Made by a program: the position numbers and the translations under genes. Under the pieces are notes generated by a model that saw only the letters and a list, made by a program, of their open reading frames with translations, searched no databases and was not told where the DNA came from. Below are positions 1 to 10,092 of a DNA stretch of 64,000 nt, one piece after another (within the stretch, counting starts at the first letter, position 1; every line of letters starts with the position of its first letter). Source of the stretch: Chondrosia reniformis. Lineage: Eukaryota; Porifera; Demospongiae; Chondrillida; Chondrillidae. Location of the stretch: the NCBI GenBank assembly GCA_947172415.1, contig OX359190.1, positions 496,001-560,000 on the forward strand. Reading direction: 5' to 3'.

Positions 1-394
1 CCAGCAATAACTCAATAATTTGAAGAAAAACTCATTATTGAAGGAACACTTTACTAGAAATACTAAAAATTTAGAAGTCCTCACCAAGACATGCTTGGAC
101 AATTAACCTTTGCATGACAATAACAATTTGCTTTTACTCCATTTACAATACACTGACATTTAAAAGCCAGTGCAGAACCTATTGCTGCCATGAGAAAATG
201 CCTTATTTGTTATGGATGGCCGCACATATATTGTGACACCCTATGTAGACCCATAAACTGACTAGTTTATTGAAAGGTTTTGTATACTAACTGTATCTAT
301 AACTACTGTGACAACTGTCAATTTTTATGTACTGTTTCTATAACACCTCATTGTGACATGTTTCAAATGTGAAATATAATTTCAAATATTGTAG

Positions 395-478
395 AATCAT
401 GAATTGTCTTGTGAAGTGGCGACACTGAAAAGACTTTTAGATCAATATGATGAATTTCAACATAATGAAGAAGCATTG
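395..478 (+). pseudogene. Exon remnant (LLDQYDEF exon), first copy
   Basis: An 84-nt open exon lies between a GTAG acceptor and a GTCAGT donor and encodes 28 residues including TLKRLLDQYDEFQHNEEAL. Copies lie at 3755-3838, 13305-13388 and 15074-15156. The frame is intact in this copy. It is amphipathic and helical in character and its function is unknown. Confidence 0.55.
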
Positions 479-660
479 GTCAGTATATACATAACATATA
501 GAAAGAATATCCAAACTTTCTTGTATATATGAACAATATATATTACAAAATTTCTGGTGTTGGCAGTTGTGTGTAAGCTGAAGGCAACTGGAAAACAGGT
601 TTGTGTACATTTCCTATTAATCTAAAGTTTGCACGACCTTGGTTATATTATTCACAGCCC

Positions 661-790
661 TATCCGATATTTCACCGTGATATTCGAGTCAAACTTGGAA
701 ATCTAAAGAGACTATCATCATCATCCGAGAGTGAACTATTTAAAGAAATTGAGAGGACAACCGTGATATTCGAGTGAAGAAGGGCAGTAG
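661..790 (+). pseudogene. Diverged copy of the NEIERT coiled-coil exon
   Basis: It reads ELFKEIERT, related to NEIERTRLRRR at 10424-10562, but reaches a TGA shortly afterwards. It follows an AG acceptor after a pyrimidine-rich tract. A near copy lies at about 13893-13985. It is truncated relative to the 10.4 kb copy. Confidence 0.4.
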
Positions 791-988
791 CAAGCCTCCG
801 GCAGAGAAAGAGAAACTTAGGAAGTTGATCCCTTCAAAAGATTAGGTACAAAATTTTTGCATAGGCTAAGTGTGAGAAAGAGAACAGACGTTACAGGGAA
901 AAATTCGGTATAGTCTGGGTCATGTACAATTAGTAGGATTTGGTGGGATATTCTGGCTGTTACTATCGTGTGTGTGTGTAACATGTAG

Positions 989-1101
989 ATGATATGGAGG
1001 AAAAGATAAAAGAGCTCGAGGCTAGCAATAGAATAAAATTTGAGGAGAACCTCCATTTAAGTGAGGAATTGAGTTTACATAAACAGAGAGTGTTGCGATG
1101 A
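989..1101 (+). pseudogene. Coiled-coil terminal exon (DDMEEKIKELE), copy 1
   Basis: After a CATGTAG acceptor the frame reads DDMEEKIKELEASNR and continues as heptad-like sequence to a TGA at 1099-1101. Related copies lie near 5585-5660, 8694-8760, 9665-9740 and 15335-15450. Some copies have GTGAGTTGC just before the shared TGA, so either a donor or the stop could end the exon. In this copy the donor-like sequence is degraded to GTGTTG. Confidence 0.45.
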
Positions 1102-1317
1102 CGTTTTGGGTTACCATTGAAGCTACAAGATCACCATTATGCCATTTCCTTTCACTTTCCTCTCACTGACTCAATGGGCATTTCGACCATGGTGTTCTAT
1201 CCAAATTACTTGGCTCCTTTTTCTAAGGAATCAAATCTTCCAGTTACCTATTGTAGATATACCTTTTATTTATGCACTTATTCTTCATTCATCCTACATT
1301 CTCCTTTAATTTTGCAG

Positions 1318-1458
1318 ATCCAAGAATTAGAGAGGCATAACATGGAGCCAAGTCAAGATGAGTTAAGTCAGCAAAACATCATATCTAGAGCTTTACCCTT
1401 AACCAGTCGTATTACGATTTTTCACAATAATGTTTCTGGTTGTGAGCCATTTCAGTGA
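1318..1458 (+). pseudogene. Exon remnant (IQELERHNMEPSQDE), copy 1
   Basis: It begins after a strong TTTTGCAG acceptor and encodes IQELERHNMEPSQDE. The open frame then runs on without an obvious donor to a TGA at 1456-1458. Copies lie at 4031-4105 and 11993-12067, which stop soon after the shared segment. The first 45 nt are probably the real exon and the rest read-through. Confidence 0.4.
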
Positions 1459-2106
1459 CTCAACATTAAAATTGCTATATTTGAAATAAAAACTATGAAT
1501 TTAGTAGGGAAGGCTAGACATGTTTACACTTCATTTCTACAGTTAGTCAATTTTATCTCAAACTTTAACAAAAATTCAAGTTAAATGTTAACGTAAAGAT
1601 GTTGCCATTTTATTAGTCACGTTATGGAAACAATTTGGTAGTACTATACGTATAACTCTCCCATTTCTAGGACTAATTAAATATTCAAAAAGCCTATACA
1701 TATATCCCTGAATATTGCTGTGAAATTTAAAAATCGATTTTTTGTTAAATATTAAACGATAATCCTAAAAACGACTGGAAAAAACACTTTTCCTCTATAC
1801 AACCGGTAGCCTATAGAGCAACTAAAGTGGTCCGCGATCAGGAAAGGGTTAACCTGGAAAATAATTCCCTCCTATATTTTTTATTTAGCTTCATATGAAA
1901 GTCTTCACATACATTTGTTGGCGTCTACCAATTAAGGTGCATTTTAGAAATAGTAATTGTTTCAAGGTCACGGAGGATATCTTGTGACAGTTTAAAACAT
2001 GCAAAACATTGTGAGGAAAAGCTTATACTTCAGGTTAGTAAGAATTATGCACTTTTCTAAGAGTCACAATAAGGCTGATCTTTTTGCATTTATAAGACAA
2101 ACAATA

Positions 2107-2196
2107 TAAAGAAAATTACCACTAAAATAGTTGAATACTTGCTATCATATGGAAATAACTTTTACAATCCCTGATACTGTCCAAGTTGGTAAGTCT
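2107..2196 (+). pseudogene. Frameshifted copy of the KIVEYF exon
   Basis: It begins KKITTKIVEY as in the 6142-6232 copy but lacks about 8 nt in the middle, which breaks the frame before the GTAAGT donor. A further copy of the next exon (HVEAI) near 2388-2454 has lost one base, giving a TAG. Both are pseudogene features. Confidence 0.5.
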
Positions 2197-2592
2197 TTGG
2201 TTGATGCAACAGAATCAGTTTACATGACTTTGTCCATTGATTGGACAGTTAAAATATATATTTAAGGTGTAGCTGCCTTCCTACAACTGGTTTTGGGTGT
2301 TGCGATTAAAAGTGACAAAAAAGAAAGTAAGCTTACAATGTGTCCCTCATTTTGTATACATTACGGATATCATCTTCTCTTTGTAGCTCATGTGGAAGCC
2401 ATTAAAAAATGGATATAGACCATCAGCAACTCATAATGTCAGCAATTCAAGAGGTATATTTGCATTGTAATCTTTTTAAGTGGGGTGTACCTGTATAATT
2501 ATGTCAATTGTGTAGTTTACGAACGGATGCCAAGTAATGAAAATAATAAAGAAACAGTACTTCTCGATAATCTATCAATCCTTTTTTGGCAG

Positions 2593-2728
2593 CCCATCTA
2601 ACGAAGAGGAACATATCCGTGAAAGAAGAAGATGGAGGCTGCAATAAGCACAAATTCAGCAAGAAAAAGAGGATTACTTCATGCAGTATGAGGAAACTCA
2701 TGAATACTTGCAGAAAGTGATTCAAAAG
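2593..2728 (+). pseudogene. Coiled-coil exon with premature TAA (NEEEH...RERRRWRLQ)
   Basis: A 136-nt exon lies between CAG and GTTAGC with the same boundaries as 10694-10829. This copy has TAA at 2645-2647 where the other has TAT (Tyr). Flanking codons are otherwise nearly identical, so this is a recent nonsense change. Confidence 0.6.
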
Positions 2729-2937
2729 GTTAGCTAAACTAATGTATTGGCTGATCCCCCAATAACAATCAGAGAGGAGCAGTTAGGGTAGTCAAATTAA
2801 ATATATACGGATATGTAAGATCAATGGTCATCTGCTTCACTGCTACAGATCCCTTTCTATTTCTAAAGCTACTTGCTCACCCATAACATTTCCTTGTAGT
2901 CCTGGGCTGAATACTATTGATACCCCAAGCATTTCCA

Positions 2938-3163
2938 TGGCTGACAGAGGGAAACATTGCCGGATGTGTGGCATTAGTTTGGCAGAGGTGGGGCAGCCAA
3001 GCCAAGGGAGAGCTCGGTTGGGGTATTTTCACCAAATACAACGAAGATGAAAGTTGAAAGAGGTTGAAATTGGTCAATTGAAAGATGGTTGCAGAGGCCA
3101 AAAGATTGCAATGTATACTTGTATTAAGAATGCCTGCATATTGTTCAAAAAGTGCAACGTATA
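2938..3163 (+). pseudogene. Copy of the ADGGKHCRMCG segment with premature stop
   Basis: It encodes GKHCRMCGISLAEVGQPSQG, then meets TGA at 3048-3050 where the 11039-11263 copy has an AAG-type codon. The pair of close cysteines (CxxC) is present in both copies. It may be non-coding sequence that happens to be open. Confidence 0.35.
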
Positions 3164-3754
3164 GATTGAGAATGCATATTGAAACAGTCGATTCTACTTA
3201 ATTATATAACGCTTAAATGAATAATTCACATTTTATTGTTTGGAACCGACTTTTTTCATATATAACTCTGTACTCCTTCAGCCGCTTATTTGAAAAATTC
3301 AGGTTTTAGCAAAATAAATTCTCTAATGAAATGTTGACAAGAAAGTCCAGACAATATCTTTGGAAAACATTGTAGCAAAAACCAGGAATAACCCAATAAT
3401 TTTAAGAAAAATTCATTATTGAAGGAACACTTAACTAGAAATACTAACAATTTAGTCCTAGAATTCCTCACCAAGGCATGCTTGGACAATTAACCTTTGC
3501 ATGACAATAATAATTTGCTCTTACTCCATTTACAATACACTGACATTTAAAAGCCAGTGCAGAACATATTGCTGCCATTAGAAAATACCCTATTTGGTAT
3601 GGATGGCCACACATATATTGTGACACCCTATGTAGACCCATAAAGTGACAAAACCTAACTACTGTGAAACTGTCAATCTTTATGTACTGTATTGTTTCTA
3701 TAACACCTCATTGTGACATGTTTCAAATGTGAAATATAATTTCAAATACTATAG

Positions 3755-3838
3755 AATTGCGTGCTGTCTTATGAAATGGCAACATTGAAAGGACTTTTAG
3801 ATCAGTATGATGAATTTAAACATCCTGAAGAACCATTG
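3755..3838 (+). pseudogene. LLDQYDEF exon, copy 2, donor lost
   Basis: It is 84 nt long and collinear with 395-478 (ATLKGLLDQYDEFKHPEEPL). The donor GTCAGT has become CTCAGT at 3839, so this copy could not be spliced at the usual site. The frame itself is open. Confidence 0.55.
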
Positions 3839-4030
3839 CTCAGTTTATACATATATAATATCCTATCTCTCTTGTATGAACAATATATATTGCATACTTC
3901 CTGTAGACTACGTGTGAGAAAGAAAATTAACGTTTCTAAGGAATCAAATCTTCCAGTTACCTATTGTAGATATATCTTTTATTTATGCACTTATTCTTCA
4001 TTCATCCTACATTCTCCTTTAATTTTGCAG

Positions 4031-4105
4031 ATCCAAGAATTAGAGAGGCATAACCTGGAGCCAAGTCAAGATGAGGAAATTACTATAAAGATGCTACCAT
4101 TTTAA
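4031..4105 (+). pseudogene. Exon remnant (IQELERHNLEPSQDE), copy 2
   Basis: It starts after a TTTTGCAG acceptor and is open to TAA at 4103-4105. It is nearly identical to 11993-12067. The segment is short, charged and coiled-coil-like. Confidence 0.4.
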
Positions 4106-4442
4106 TAGTCACGATATGAAAACAATTTGGTACAAATTTCAGTATAATCCCGGCATACTAAATATTCAAAAAGTCTATATATCCCTGAATATTGAACATA
4201 TTGGTATGAAATTTAAAAATCGATTTTATGATAAATATTAAATGTTAATCCAAAAATCGACTGGAAAAAATTTCCTCTATACAACCGGTAGCCTATAGAG
4301 CCACTAAAGTGGTCCGCGATCAGGAAAGTTTTAACCTGGGAAGTAATTCCTTTCTATATTTTTAGTTAGCTTCATAAGTTTTCACATACATTTGTTGGCG
4401 TCTACCAGTCAAGGTGCATTTTAGAAGTAGTAATTGTTTCAA

Positions 4443-4511
4443 GGTCACGGAGGATATCTTGTGACAGTTCACAATGAAGAAGACCCTCAGGGTCAAATGT
4501 ATATATTACTT
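4443..4511 (+). pseudogene. Exon remnant (TVHNEEDPQGQMYILL), copy 1
   Basis: An open segment ends at a GTTAGA donor-like site. The copy at 12412-12479 keeps the frame although several upstream bases differ (GHGGYLVTV against GYEGCIVTV), which suggests past protein-level constraint. Family not recognised. Confidence 0.4.
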
Positions 4512-4544
4512 GTTAGATAACTGTGAAAATTAAATTAATGATAA

Positions 4545-4691
4545 TTTTGATATGCCATGCAAGATTAGGAAGGATATTGAAACATACAGCCAACTTTGTT
4601 CCACGATTACTTCTCACATTATAGAAAATGAGTCTTTCCATAACAACGAAATGTTGGACAGCCTTAAAAAATGGGTGTCTTTTCATCCAGG
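4545..4691 (+). pseudogene. Exon remnant (KDIETYSQLCS...LDSLKKWVSFHP), copy 1
   Basis: An open frame encodes KDIETYSQLCSTITSHIIEN and ends LDSLKKWVSFHP before GTTAGTGTG. The copy at about 12500-12668 has a 2-nt insertion (ATATAC for ATAC) that frameshifts it. A third diverged copy lies at about 7395-7522. The exact acceptor is unclear. The piggyBac-like element lies in the intron that follows. Confidence 0.45.
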
Positions 4692-4713
4692 TTAGTGTGA
4701 TTGTTTTCATGAC

Positions 4714-5207
4714 TTAACCCTTTAATGACCGTTGACGATATACATCGTCATGATAATTATATGCAGCTGATAACCGTTGACGATATACATCGTCATAGAT
4801 AGGTGGCAGGCTTTCCCGGCGAATTATTAGCATATGCGTGGCCAAAGTAAACTCTAACAGGTGTTAAGTGGTCGTCAGACAGTTGCACTTCACGATTAGT
4901 GCACACAGGTGGCAGGAACCTTCCCTCCGTGGCGAAAAAAGCCTACAAATTAACCGTATACGTACCGTGTGAGTGAAGAGAACTGACCAGGCTCTGAATG
5001 CGACCGCATAGGGTTAGGGTTAGGGTTAGTGCCTGGTCCGTTCTCTTCACTTGATTCGAAAGGCTAAACTTGACGAGAATCCACTTCCTCAGTCGTAAAA
5101 ACAACCTTACCTTACACGTAGCACTTACGTACATTACGTGGCCTTCGAAAAAGTCAGTCATAAGGTATAGGGCCGCCCACGCAATAAGTTGGCGCGGAAA
5201 GGGTTAA
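4714..5207. mobile_element. Non-autonomous piggyBac-like element (MITE) with TTAA target duplication
   Basis: TTAA at 4714-4717 and TTAA at 5204-5207 flank a 486-bp insert that begins CCCTTT and ends AAAGGG, the piggyBac-type arrangement. The paralogous copy of the host intron at 12691-12694 has one TTAA and continues directly into the same right flank (ATATCTTGG...CATAGCTAATGAC), so it is a precise empty site. No transposase frame is present. Inside, a TGACGATATACATCGTCA palindrome occurs twice (about 4735-4752 and 4776-4793) and a long hairpin with a telomere-like loop lies at 4973-5050. Confidence 0.85.
4973..5050. repeat. Hairpin with telomere-like TTAGGG loop inside the piggyBac-like element
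   Basis: Arms 4973-4992 and 5031-5050 (GTGAAGAGAACTGACCAGGC and GCCTGGTCCGTTCTCTTCAC) are complementary with one mismatch. The loop contains GGGTTAGGGTTAGGGTTAG at 5011-5029, about three metazoan telomere units. Confidence 0.85.
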
Positions 5208-5228
5208 ATATCATATCTTGGTACATAG

Positions 5229-5299
5229 CTAATGACATTTGAACTTCCTGGAGACAACTTCACGGATGGCATAACGATTCCTCAGTGTCTTTATCAATC
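5229..5299 (+). pseudogene. Exon remnant (LMTFELPGDNF...QCLYQS), copy 1
   Basis: A 71-nt segment lies between a CATAG acceptor and a GTGAGT donor and is open in one frame only. The copy at 12716-12786 has the same length and one visible residue change. A third copy near 7567-7650 is diverged yet still open (LMTFGIELKE...QCLHQ). Maintenance of frame despite divergence suggests it was coding. Its exit phase joins in frame to the LTKVD exon. Confidence 0.5.
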
Positions 5300-5404
5300 G
5301 TGAGTGTCAAACTTTATTGAATGTAAATATTTGGTACAAGTTAATACAATACTGCTTAGATTCCATTTTGCTCTTTTGCTGGTGCCTTCCCTTTACAGAA
5401 TATA

Positions 5405-5565
5405 CCAGTTTGATCAGGTAAATTGAGTGGAAGATATAGTACAGTCGTTGGAAGATAAAAAGAAGGTTATTCTACCACCGGCCCTCCAAACTAGTTGCCA
5501 TGTTAACGTCCTTGTAGGTGTTGCTCGAAGAGTTGAAGTCAATGTTAACAGAAACAATAGCTAAC
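5405..5565 (+). pseudogene. Frameshifted copy of the C-terminal LPPALQTSCHVNV exon
   Basis: It matches 9455-9625 over LPPALQTSCHVNV and VNRNNS, but the upstream part is scrambled by small indels. It keeps the TTTACAG acceptor that the 9.4 kb copy lacks. The final stop is TAA instead of TAG. Confidence 0.45.
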
Positions 5566-5998
5566 AGTGCATGTCAGATAGACTAGTTAAAAATTCAGGA
5601 GAACTTGCAATTATGGGAGGAGTTGAGGCTCCCAGAGACAAAGAGTGAGTTGCAATGATATTATGATAACAGTATGGGCAAACCATTAATACTACTTTTT
5701 TGGGGCGCTGCAATTTTCAGACAGAACTGGAGACAAAAGATACTTCACATGACCCAATTTTAGTAAATATCAGGCACTGAGGACAGTAACCATGCACCCA
5801 ATATAAAAGTGAAGGACGGGTAGTTGCAGCATAGCTACAACAGCTGATACAGCAAAAAATGGAAACCTTCAATTTCGGAAATTTTGACAAATGCCAGATA
5901 ACTATAATAAACCCAAAGGAGAACGGAGGAAAAGGAGGAAAAGGGAAAGGCCAAGACCAAGAAGCCAATTGCTTAGATTTCATTTTGCTTTTTTGCAG

Positions 5999-6060
5999 AC
6001 CCTTGGTATTTCTTACCAAGGTGGATTAGCACCATTGCAAAACATTGTGAGGAAAATTTT
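5999..6060 (+). pseudogene. LTKVD (G4-like) exon, copy with stop
   Basis: After a pyrimidine tract and CAG the phase-matched frame reads PLVFLTKVD, then TAG at 6027-6029. The 7738 copy reads PMVLLTKVDEYVQSM before a TGA. TKxD preceded by hydrophobic residues is the usual form of the guanine-specificity loop in P-loop GTPases, but no P-loop exon was found, so the assignment is tentative. Confidence 0.35.
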
Positions 6061-6141
6061 ATACTTCAGATTAGTAAGTATTATGCACTTTTCTAAGAGT
6101 CACAATAAGGCTGATCTTTTTGCAATTATAAGACAAACAAT

Positions 6142-6232
6142 ATAAAGAAAATTACAACTAAAATAGTGGAATACTTCAAAGAATGCTACCATATGGAAAT
6201 AACTTTTACAATCCCTGATGCTGTCCAAGTTG
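6142..6232 (+). pseudogene. Exon KITTKIVEYFKECYH, intact copy
   Basis: The segment is open (KKITTKIVEYFKECYHMEI, ending PDAVQV) up to a consensus GTAAGT donor at 6233. The next exon, at 6433, joins in phase. Copies: 2107 (deleted) and 7872-7960 (diverged). Confidence 0.5.
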
Positions 6233-6432
6233 GTAAGTCTTTGGTTGGTGTAATAGAATCAGTTTACATGACTTTGTCCATTGATTTGACAGTTAAGGTA
6301 TATATTTAAGATGAAGCTGCCTTCCTACAACTGGTTTTGGGTGTTGCCATTAATAGTGACAAAAAAGAAAGTATAAGTTGACAATGTGTCCTTAATTATG
6401 TATGCATTACTGATATCATCTTTTCTTTGTAG

Positions 6433-6500
6433 CTCATGTGGAGGCCATTCAAAAAATGCATATACTCCATCAGCAAATCATAATGTCAGCAATTCAAGAG
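6433..6500 (+). pseudogene. Exon AHVEAIQKMHILHQQ, intact copy
   Basis: A 68-nt exon lies between TTTGTAG and GTATAT and encodes HVEAIQKMHILHQQIIMSAI. Copies occur at about 2388-2454 (one base lost), 8178-8245 (intact, HVEAIQKLDTNCKEK) and about 9970-10040 (one base lost, TAA). Confidence 0.5.
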
Positions 6501-6562
6501 GTATATAAGCATTGTAATCTTTTTAAGTGGAGTGTATCTGTATGAATATGTCAATTGTGTAG

Positions 6563-6658
6563 TTTACGAACGGATGCCAAGTAAAGGAAAATAACGAAGA
6601 AACAGTACTTCTTGAAATGGAGAATGTCAAACAGGCCGAGTTTGAACTTGAAAAAGAG
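6563..6658 (+). pseudogene. Coiled-coil exon ETVLLEMENVKQAEFELEKE, donor lost
   Basis: A 96-nt open exon of strong heptad character. At its 3' edge the donor expected from the 10093-10188 copy (GAG|GTATAT) reads GAG|GCGGCA, so it is probably not spliced. Related fragments lie near 2519 (fused by a deletion to a later exon) and 13590-13655. Confidence 0.5.
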
Positions 6659-6903
6659 GCGGCATACTCACGAGTATATTACTATTATTTATATTATTTA
6701 AATGAATTGTGTGCAAACTCCACACCAGGGCTACGTGAATGCTTTGGTTCTGATCTGTACATGAAATGAATATCATTAAAAAGCAACAAAAACGAGAAGA
6801 AGCCAAAACAATATAAAAAAGTCACAGCAATATGTTGAGGCCATTCAAAAAATGGACACCAACTGTATCATACCATTAATCTAAATATACGCTTTTGGCA
6901 GCC

Positions 6904-7016
6904 CGTTCGATAATGAACTTTTTAACGAAATCGAGAGGACAAGAATGAGGAGGAAGTTAGTTAGAGCAGAGGCGGAGAAGGAAGACTGTTACATGAGATT
7001 GGAAGAGACGGGACAG
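6904..7016 (+). pseudogene. Coiled-coil exon ERTRMRRKLVRAEAEKEDC, copy
   Basis: An open segment after TTTTGGCAG encodes NEIERT-like and RAEAEKEDCYMRLEETGQ sequence and ends at a GTAAAA donor. It is homologous to 10424-10562. The 3' neighbour (about 7020-7390) is AT-rich with no coding signal. Confidence 0.5.
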
Positions 7017-7737
7017 GTAAAAATTGACTGCAATCAAATCCATAACACAATGGACAAACAAAAGTTTGATGTCTGTTCCATTCCTTAAACACTCCACAAA
7101 CAATTCCAATCTTACATAAATCAAATATAATATACACAAAAAACAATTACAGTGGATTCCTTAATACATTGTATATTGCTCGGAATTTACATACTAAAAG
7201 GTTTAAACTCTTCCTAATACCATACATTGCGTTAAAATAAGCGTTACCATGGAAGTAATAACATAGCATTAAAATAAGCATTACCGTGGAAGTAACAAAA
7301 TTATAGTTCTTTGACCGAAAGTAGTCTACCTATTTCGTAAGCATGGAAAAAAGGTATTGTTAATGTTAGGAGCAAGTAAGGTGGTTTCCTACATGAACTG
7401 TATATACAAACAATAACCAACTTGGCTTCACAATTACTTCATTTACATTATAGAAAATGGAGTCTTTCAGTCCAAATAAACTTTTTGATGGCCTTACAAA
7501 ATGGGTGCATCTATCCATTCAGGTGCAATTGTTTCCGTGACGTAAATCACATATTTGGTCCATAGCTGATGACATTTGGAATAGAACTGAAGGAAACCTT
7601 GATAGAAGGTATCATTACAGTTCAGTGCCTTCACCAATTGTGAATGTTAACATTTACTGAATACAGATTTTTGGTATATGTTAAGGCTATTATACTTTTT
7701 AGATTTCATAATGCTCTTTTTTTAAAGACCCATGGTA

Positions 7738-7790
7738 CTTCTCACCAAGGTGGATGAATACGTTCAGTCAATGTGAGAACCTTCTTACAC
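7738..7790 (+). pseudogene. LTKVDEYV (G4-like) exon, second copy
   Basis: After TTTAAAG the frame reads PMVLLTKVDEYVQSM, then TGA at 7784-7786. Relative to 5999-6029 the substitutions keep LTKVD unchanged while neighbouring codons vary conservatively. Confidence 0.35.
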
Positions 7791-7871
7791 TGAAGGTATG
7801 TCAGACTTGTAAACTTGTCTGAATGTCACATTAAGGCTGACCTTTTAGTATTTAAAGAAAAATAATTTTAA

Positions 7872-7960
7872 AAAAGTCACTGAGAAAATCGTTGACTATT
7901 TCCATGAGTGCCTCCAAATAAATTTCAAAGAATTTCTGATACCCGACCCAAGGGATGTTG
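7872..7960 (+). pseudogene. Exon VTEKIVDYFHECLQINFKEF, third copy
   Basis: It aligns with TTKIVEYFKECYH of 6142-6232 and ends at a GTAAGC donor at 7961. The frame is open across the aligned part. The upstream edge is degraded. Confidence 0.45.
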
Positions 7961-8177
7961 GTAAGCCTGCTTGTGGTTGGTACAATAGAGCCAATTTACA
8001 TGATTTTGTGCATTGTATTGACAGCTCAAGGAGTAATTGAAGCAGAAATGCGTTTGCTTCAACTCCTGTTGGGTGTTGCAATAAATAGTGATAAAAAAGA
8101 AAGTTGGTTGAAAATGTGACCTTCATTTTGTATGCATTACTGATGCATGATATCATCTCTCCTCTTGGTATATATAG

Positions 8178-8448
8178 TACATGTGGAGGCCATTCAAAAA
8201 CTAGATACCAACTGTAAGGAAAAAATTATGGCAGCCATCCAGGAGGTATATGCTTGTCATTTTAAGTGACATATACCTGTAAGTGTATGTCAATTATATA
8301 GCTTGAAAAAGGCACCCAACAAATGGAGAGTCACATAGAAAAATTAAAACCAGAAAAGAGCCGTAATATTCAAATAAAAAGAAAAAAGGAACATCAAGAA
8401 AATGTACAGTGTTTTAGCAAGAAAATCTGCCAGTATTACTACAAAAAG
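8178..8448 (+). pseudogene. Two consecutive open exons: HVEAIQKLDTNCKEK and LEKGTQQMESHIEKLK
   Basis: Exon 8178-8245 (HVEAIQKLDTNCKEKIMAAI) ends at GTATAT. Exon 8302-8448 (LEKGTQQMESHIEKLKPEK, then a Lys-rich tail ending QYYYKK) lies between ATAG and GTACAG. They join in phase 0. Both are helical and charged. This is the best preserved two-exon run of the cluster. What follows to about 8690 is AT-rich without exon signals. Confidence 0.5.
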
Positions 8449-9454
8449 GTACAGATTGTATATAGAATAAGGTTTTTCAGAATTCCGATCTATATAACAC
8501 TATTCTTTTGAAAGGATCATAATCCAAATGTTTAGAGCATTCAACAATCAAGAGAGACCACAAAACTGTCTTAAACACTAAAATTAGTAAAATGATACTT
8601 TTAAAAGATCAGGTACAGATAAATGAAAATATTTGCCATAAATATGTTTGTCTTGAACAGTATATGGCACAACAAAGTCCGTGGATCTGATTTGAGGAGA
8701 ACATCCAGTTAAGAGAGGAATTGAGTTCACATAAACAGGGAGTGAGTTGCGATGACATAACTTTATGGGTAGCCATTGAAGCTACAAGATCACCTTTATG
8801 CCGTTTCCTTTCCCTGATACAAAGGACATTTAGACCATAGCCAAATTACCTGGCTCTCCTTTTCTAAGGAATCAGGAATGTTCCAGGTTTCATTTTCAAA
8901 TCTTAATAAAACGCACTGCAGGCAATGAGGACAATAACAATACAGTTTAAATGTGAAGGACGGCTAATCGTAGCAGTCTGTTTAAGTGATTTTAAAGAAA
9001 AATTTACAGTTAACATAGAAAATCTAAAAGAGAGTATCTCCCACTTGGGTTACACAAAAGCAATGTAACCAAAGACTTCGTGCCAATGAGAAGCTGCAAT
9101 AAACTAATCAGTAGAAAAATGAACAGCAGATCGAGAAAATGCACTGTGTTCTGCAAAGGTCGTCTGCCAGTATCACTACAGAAAGGTACAAGATTATGGA
9201 ATAAGGACGTACGTCCCGGAAACGTACTCAAAAAAACGGAACTATAACAAACATGGTAACAGCTGTGCGTATGCGTATTCCAATCAACACTTTTCTCTTC
9301 AATTTGTCTGGACTCATTACAAAATGGATCTATTTGAACAAGTAGAAGAAAGGTATTTAATAGGGAAGAGGTTTGCCTGAGCCCAGATAATGATATTTGT
9401 TGCAATCCACATTCACCAACTGATTTACATTTGCTGGTGCCTTCCCTTTACAAA

Positions 9455-9625
9455 TATACCAGTTTGGTCAGAGAAATTGAAAGCTGTGTCCAAGAAGTCA
9501 TACAGTCGTGTGATGATAGTAAGAAGGTCAATCTCCCACCGGCCCTGCAAACTAGTTGCCATGTTAACGTCCCTGTAGGTGTTGCTCAAAGAGTTGAAGT
9601 CAATGTTAACAGAAACAATAGTTAG
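9455..9625 (+). pseudogene. C-terminal exon ...VNLPPALQTSCHVNVPVGVA...NNS*
   Basis: The open frame includes REIESCVQEVIQSCDDSKK, LPPALQTSCHVNV and VEVNVNRNNS to TAG at 9623-9625. The equivalent stop in the 5.4 kb copy also terminates, so this is probably the true C-terminus of one isoform. The acceptor CAG of the other copy reads CAA here, so splicing may be impaired. Confidence 0.45.
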
Positions 9626-10092
9626 CTGTGCGCAGTCCAGACATACTAGTTAACAATGCATGTCAGATAGACTAGTTAAATATTCAGGAGAACTTGCAAT
9701 TATGGGAGGAGTTGAGGCTCCCAGAGACAGAGTGAGTTGCAATGATATCATGATATCATGATAACAGTATGGGTAACCTAATAATACTACTTTTTACTTT
9801 AATTTTCAGACAGAACTGGAGACAGAAGATACTTCACATGACCCAATTTTAGTAAATAGCTTCAACTCCTGTTGGGTGCTGCCATAAATAGTGATAAAAA
9901 AGAAAATACGTTGACAATGTGTCCCTCATTTTGTATGCATTACTGATATCATCTCTCCTCTAGGTATAGTTCATGTGGAGGCCATTCAAAAACTGGATAG
10001 CAACTGTCAGGAAAAATAATGGCAGCAATTCAGGAGGTATATGCTTGTCATTTTAAGTGGCGTATACCTGTAAGTGTATGTCAATTATATAG

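Noticed and set aside
817-1056. Minus-strand frames in 1-15 kb (for example 817-1056, 9010-9405, 11613-11891)
   Set aside because: They are antisense to better supported + strand exons or lie in AT-rich introns, with no conserved features.
1838-1855. Another piggyBac-like end (GATCAGGAAAGGGTTAA, also near 4320 and 12285)
   Set aside because: One TTAA-CCCTTTCCTGATC-type end is suggestive, but I could not find a matching opposite end, and it is shared by all three duplicates.
5011-5029. True telomere
   Set aside because: Only about three TTAGGG units, inside an interstitial transposon hairpin.
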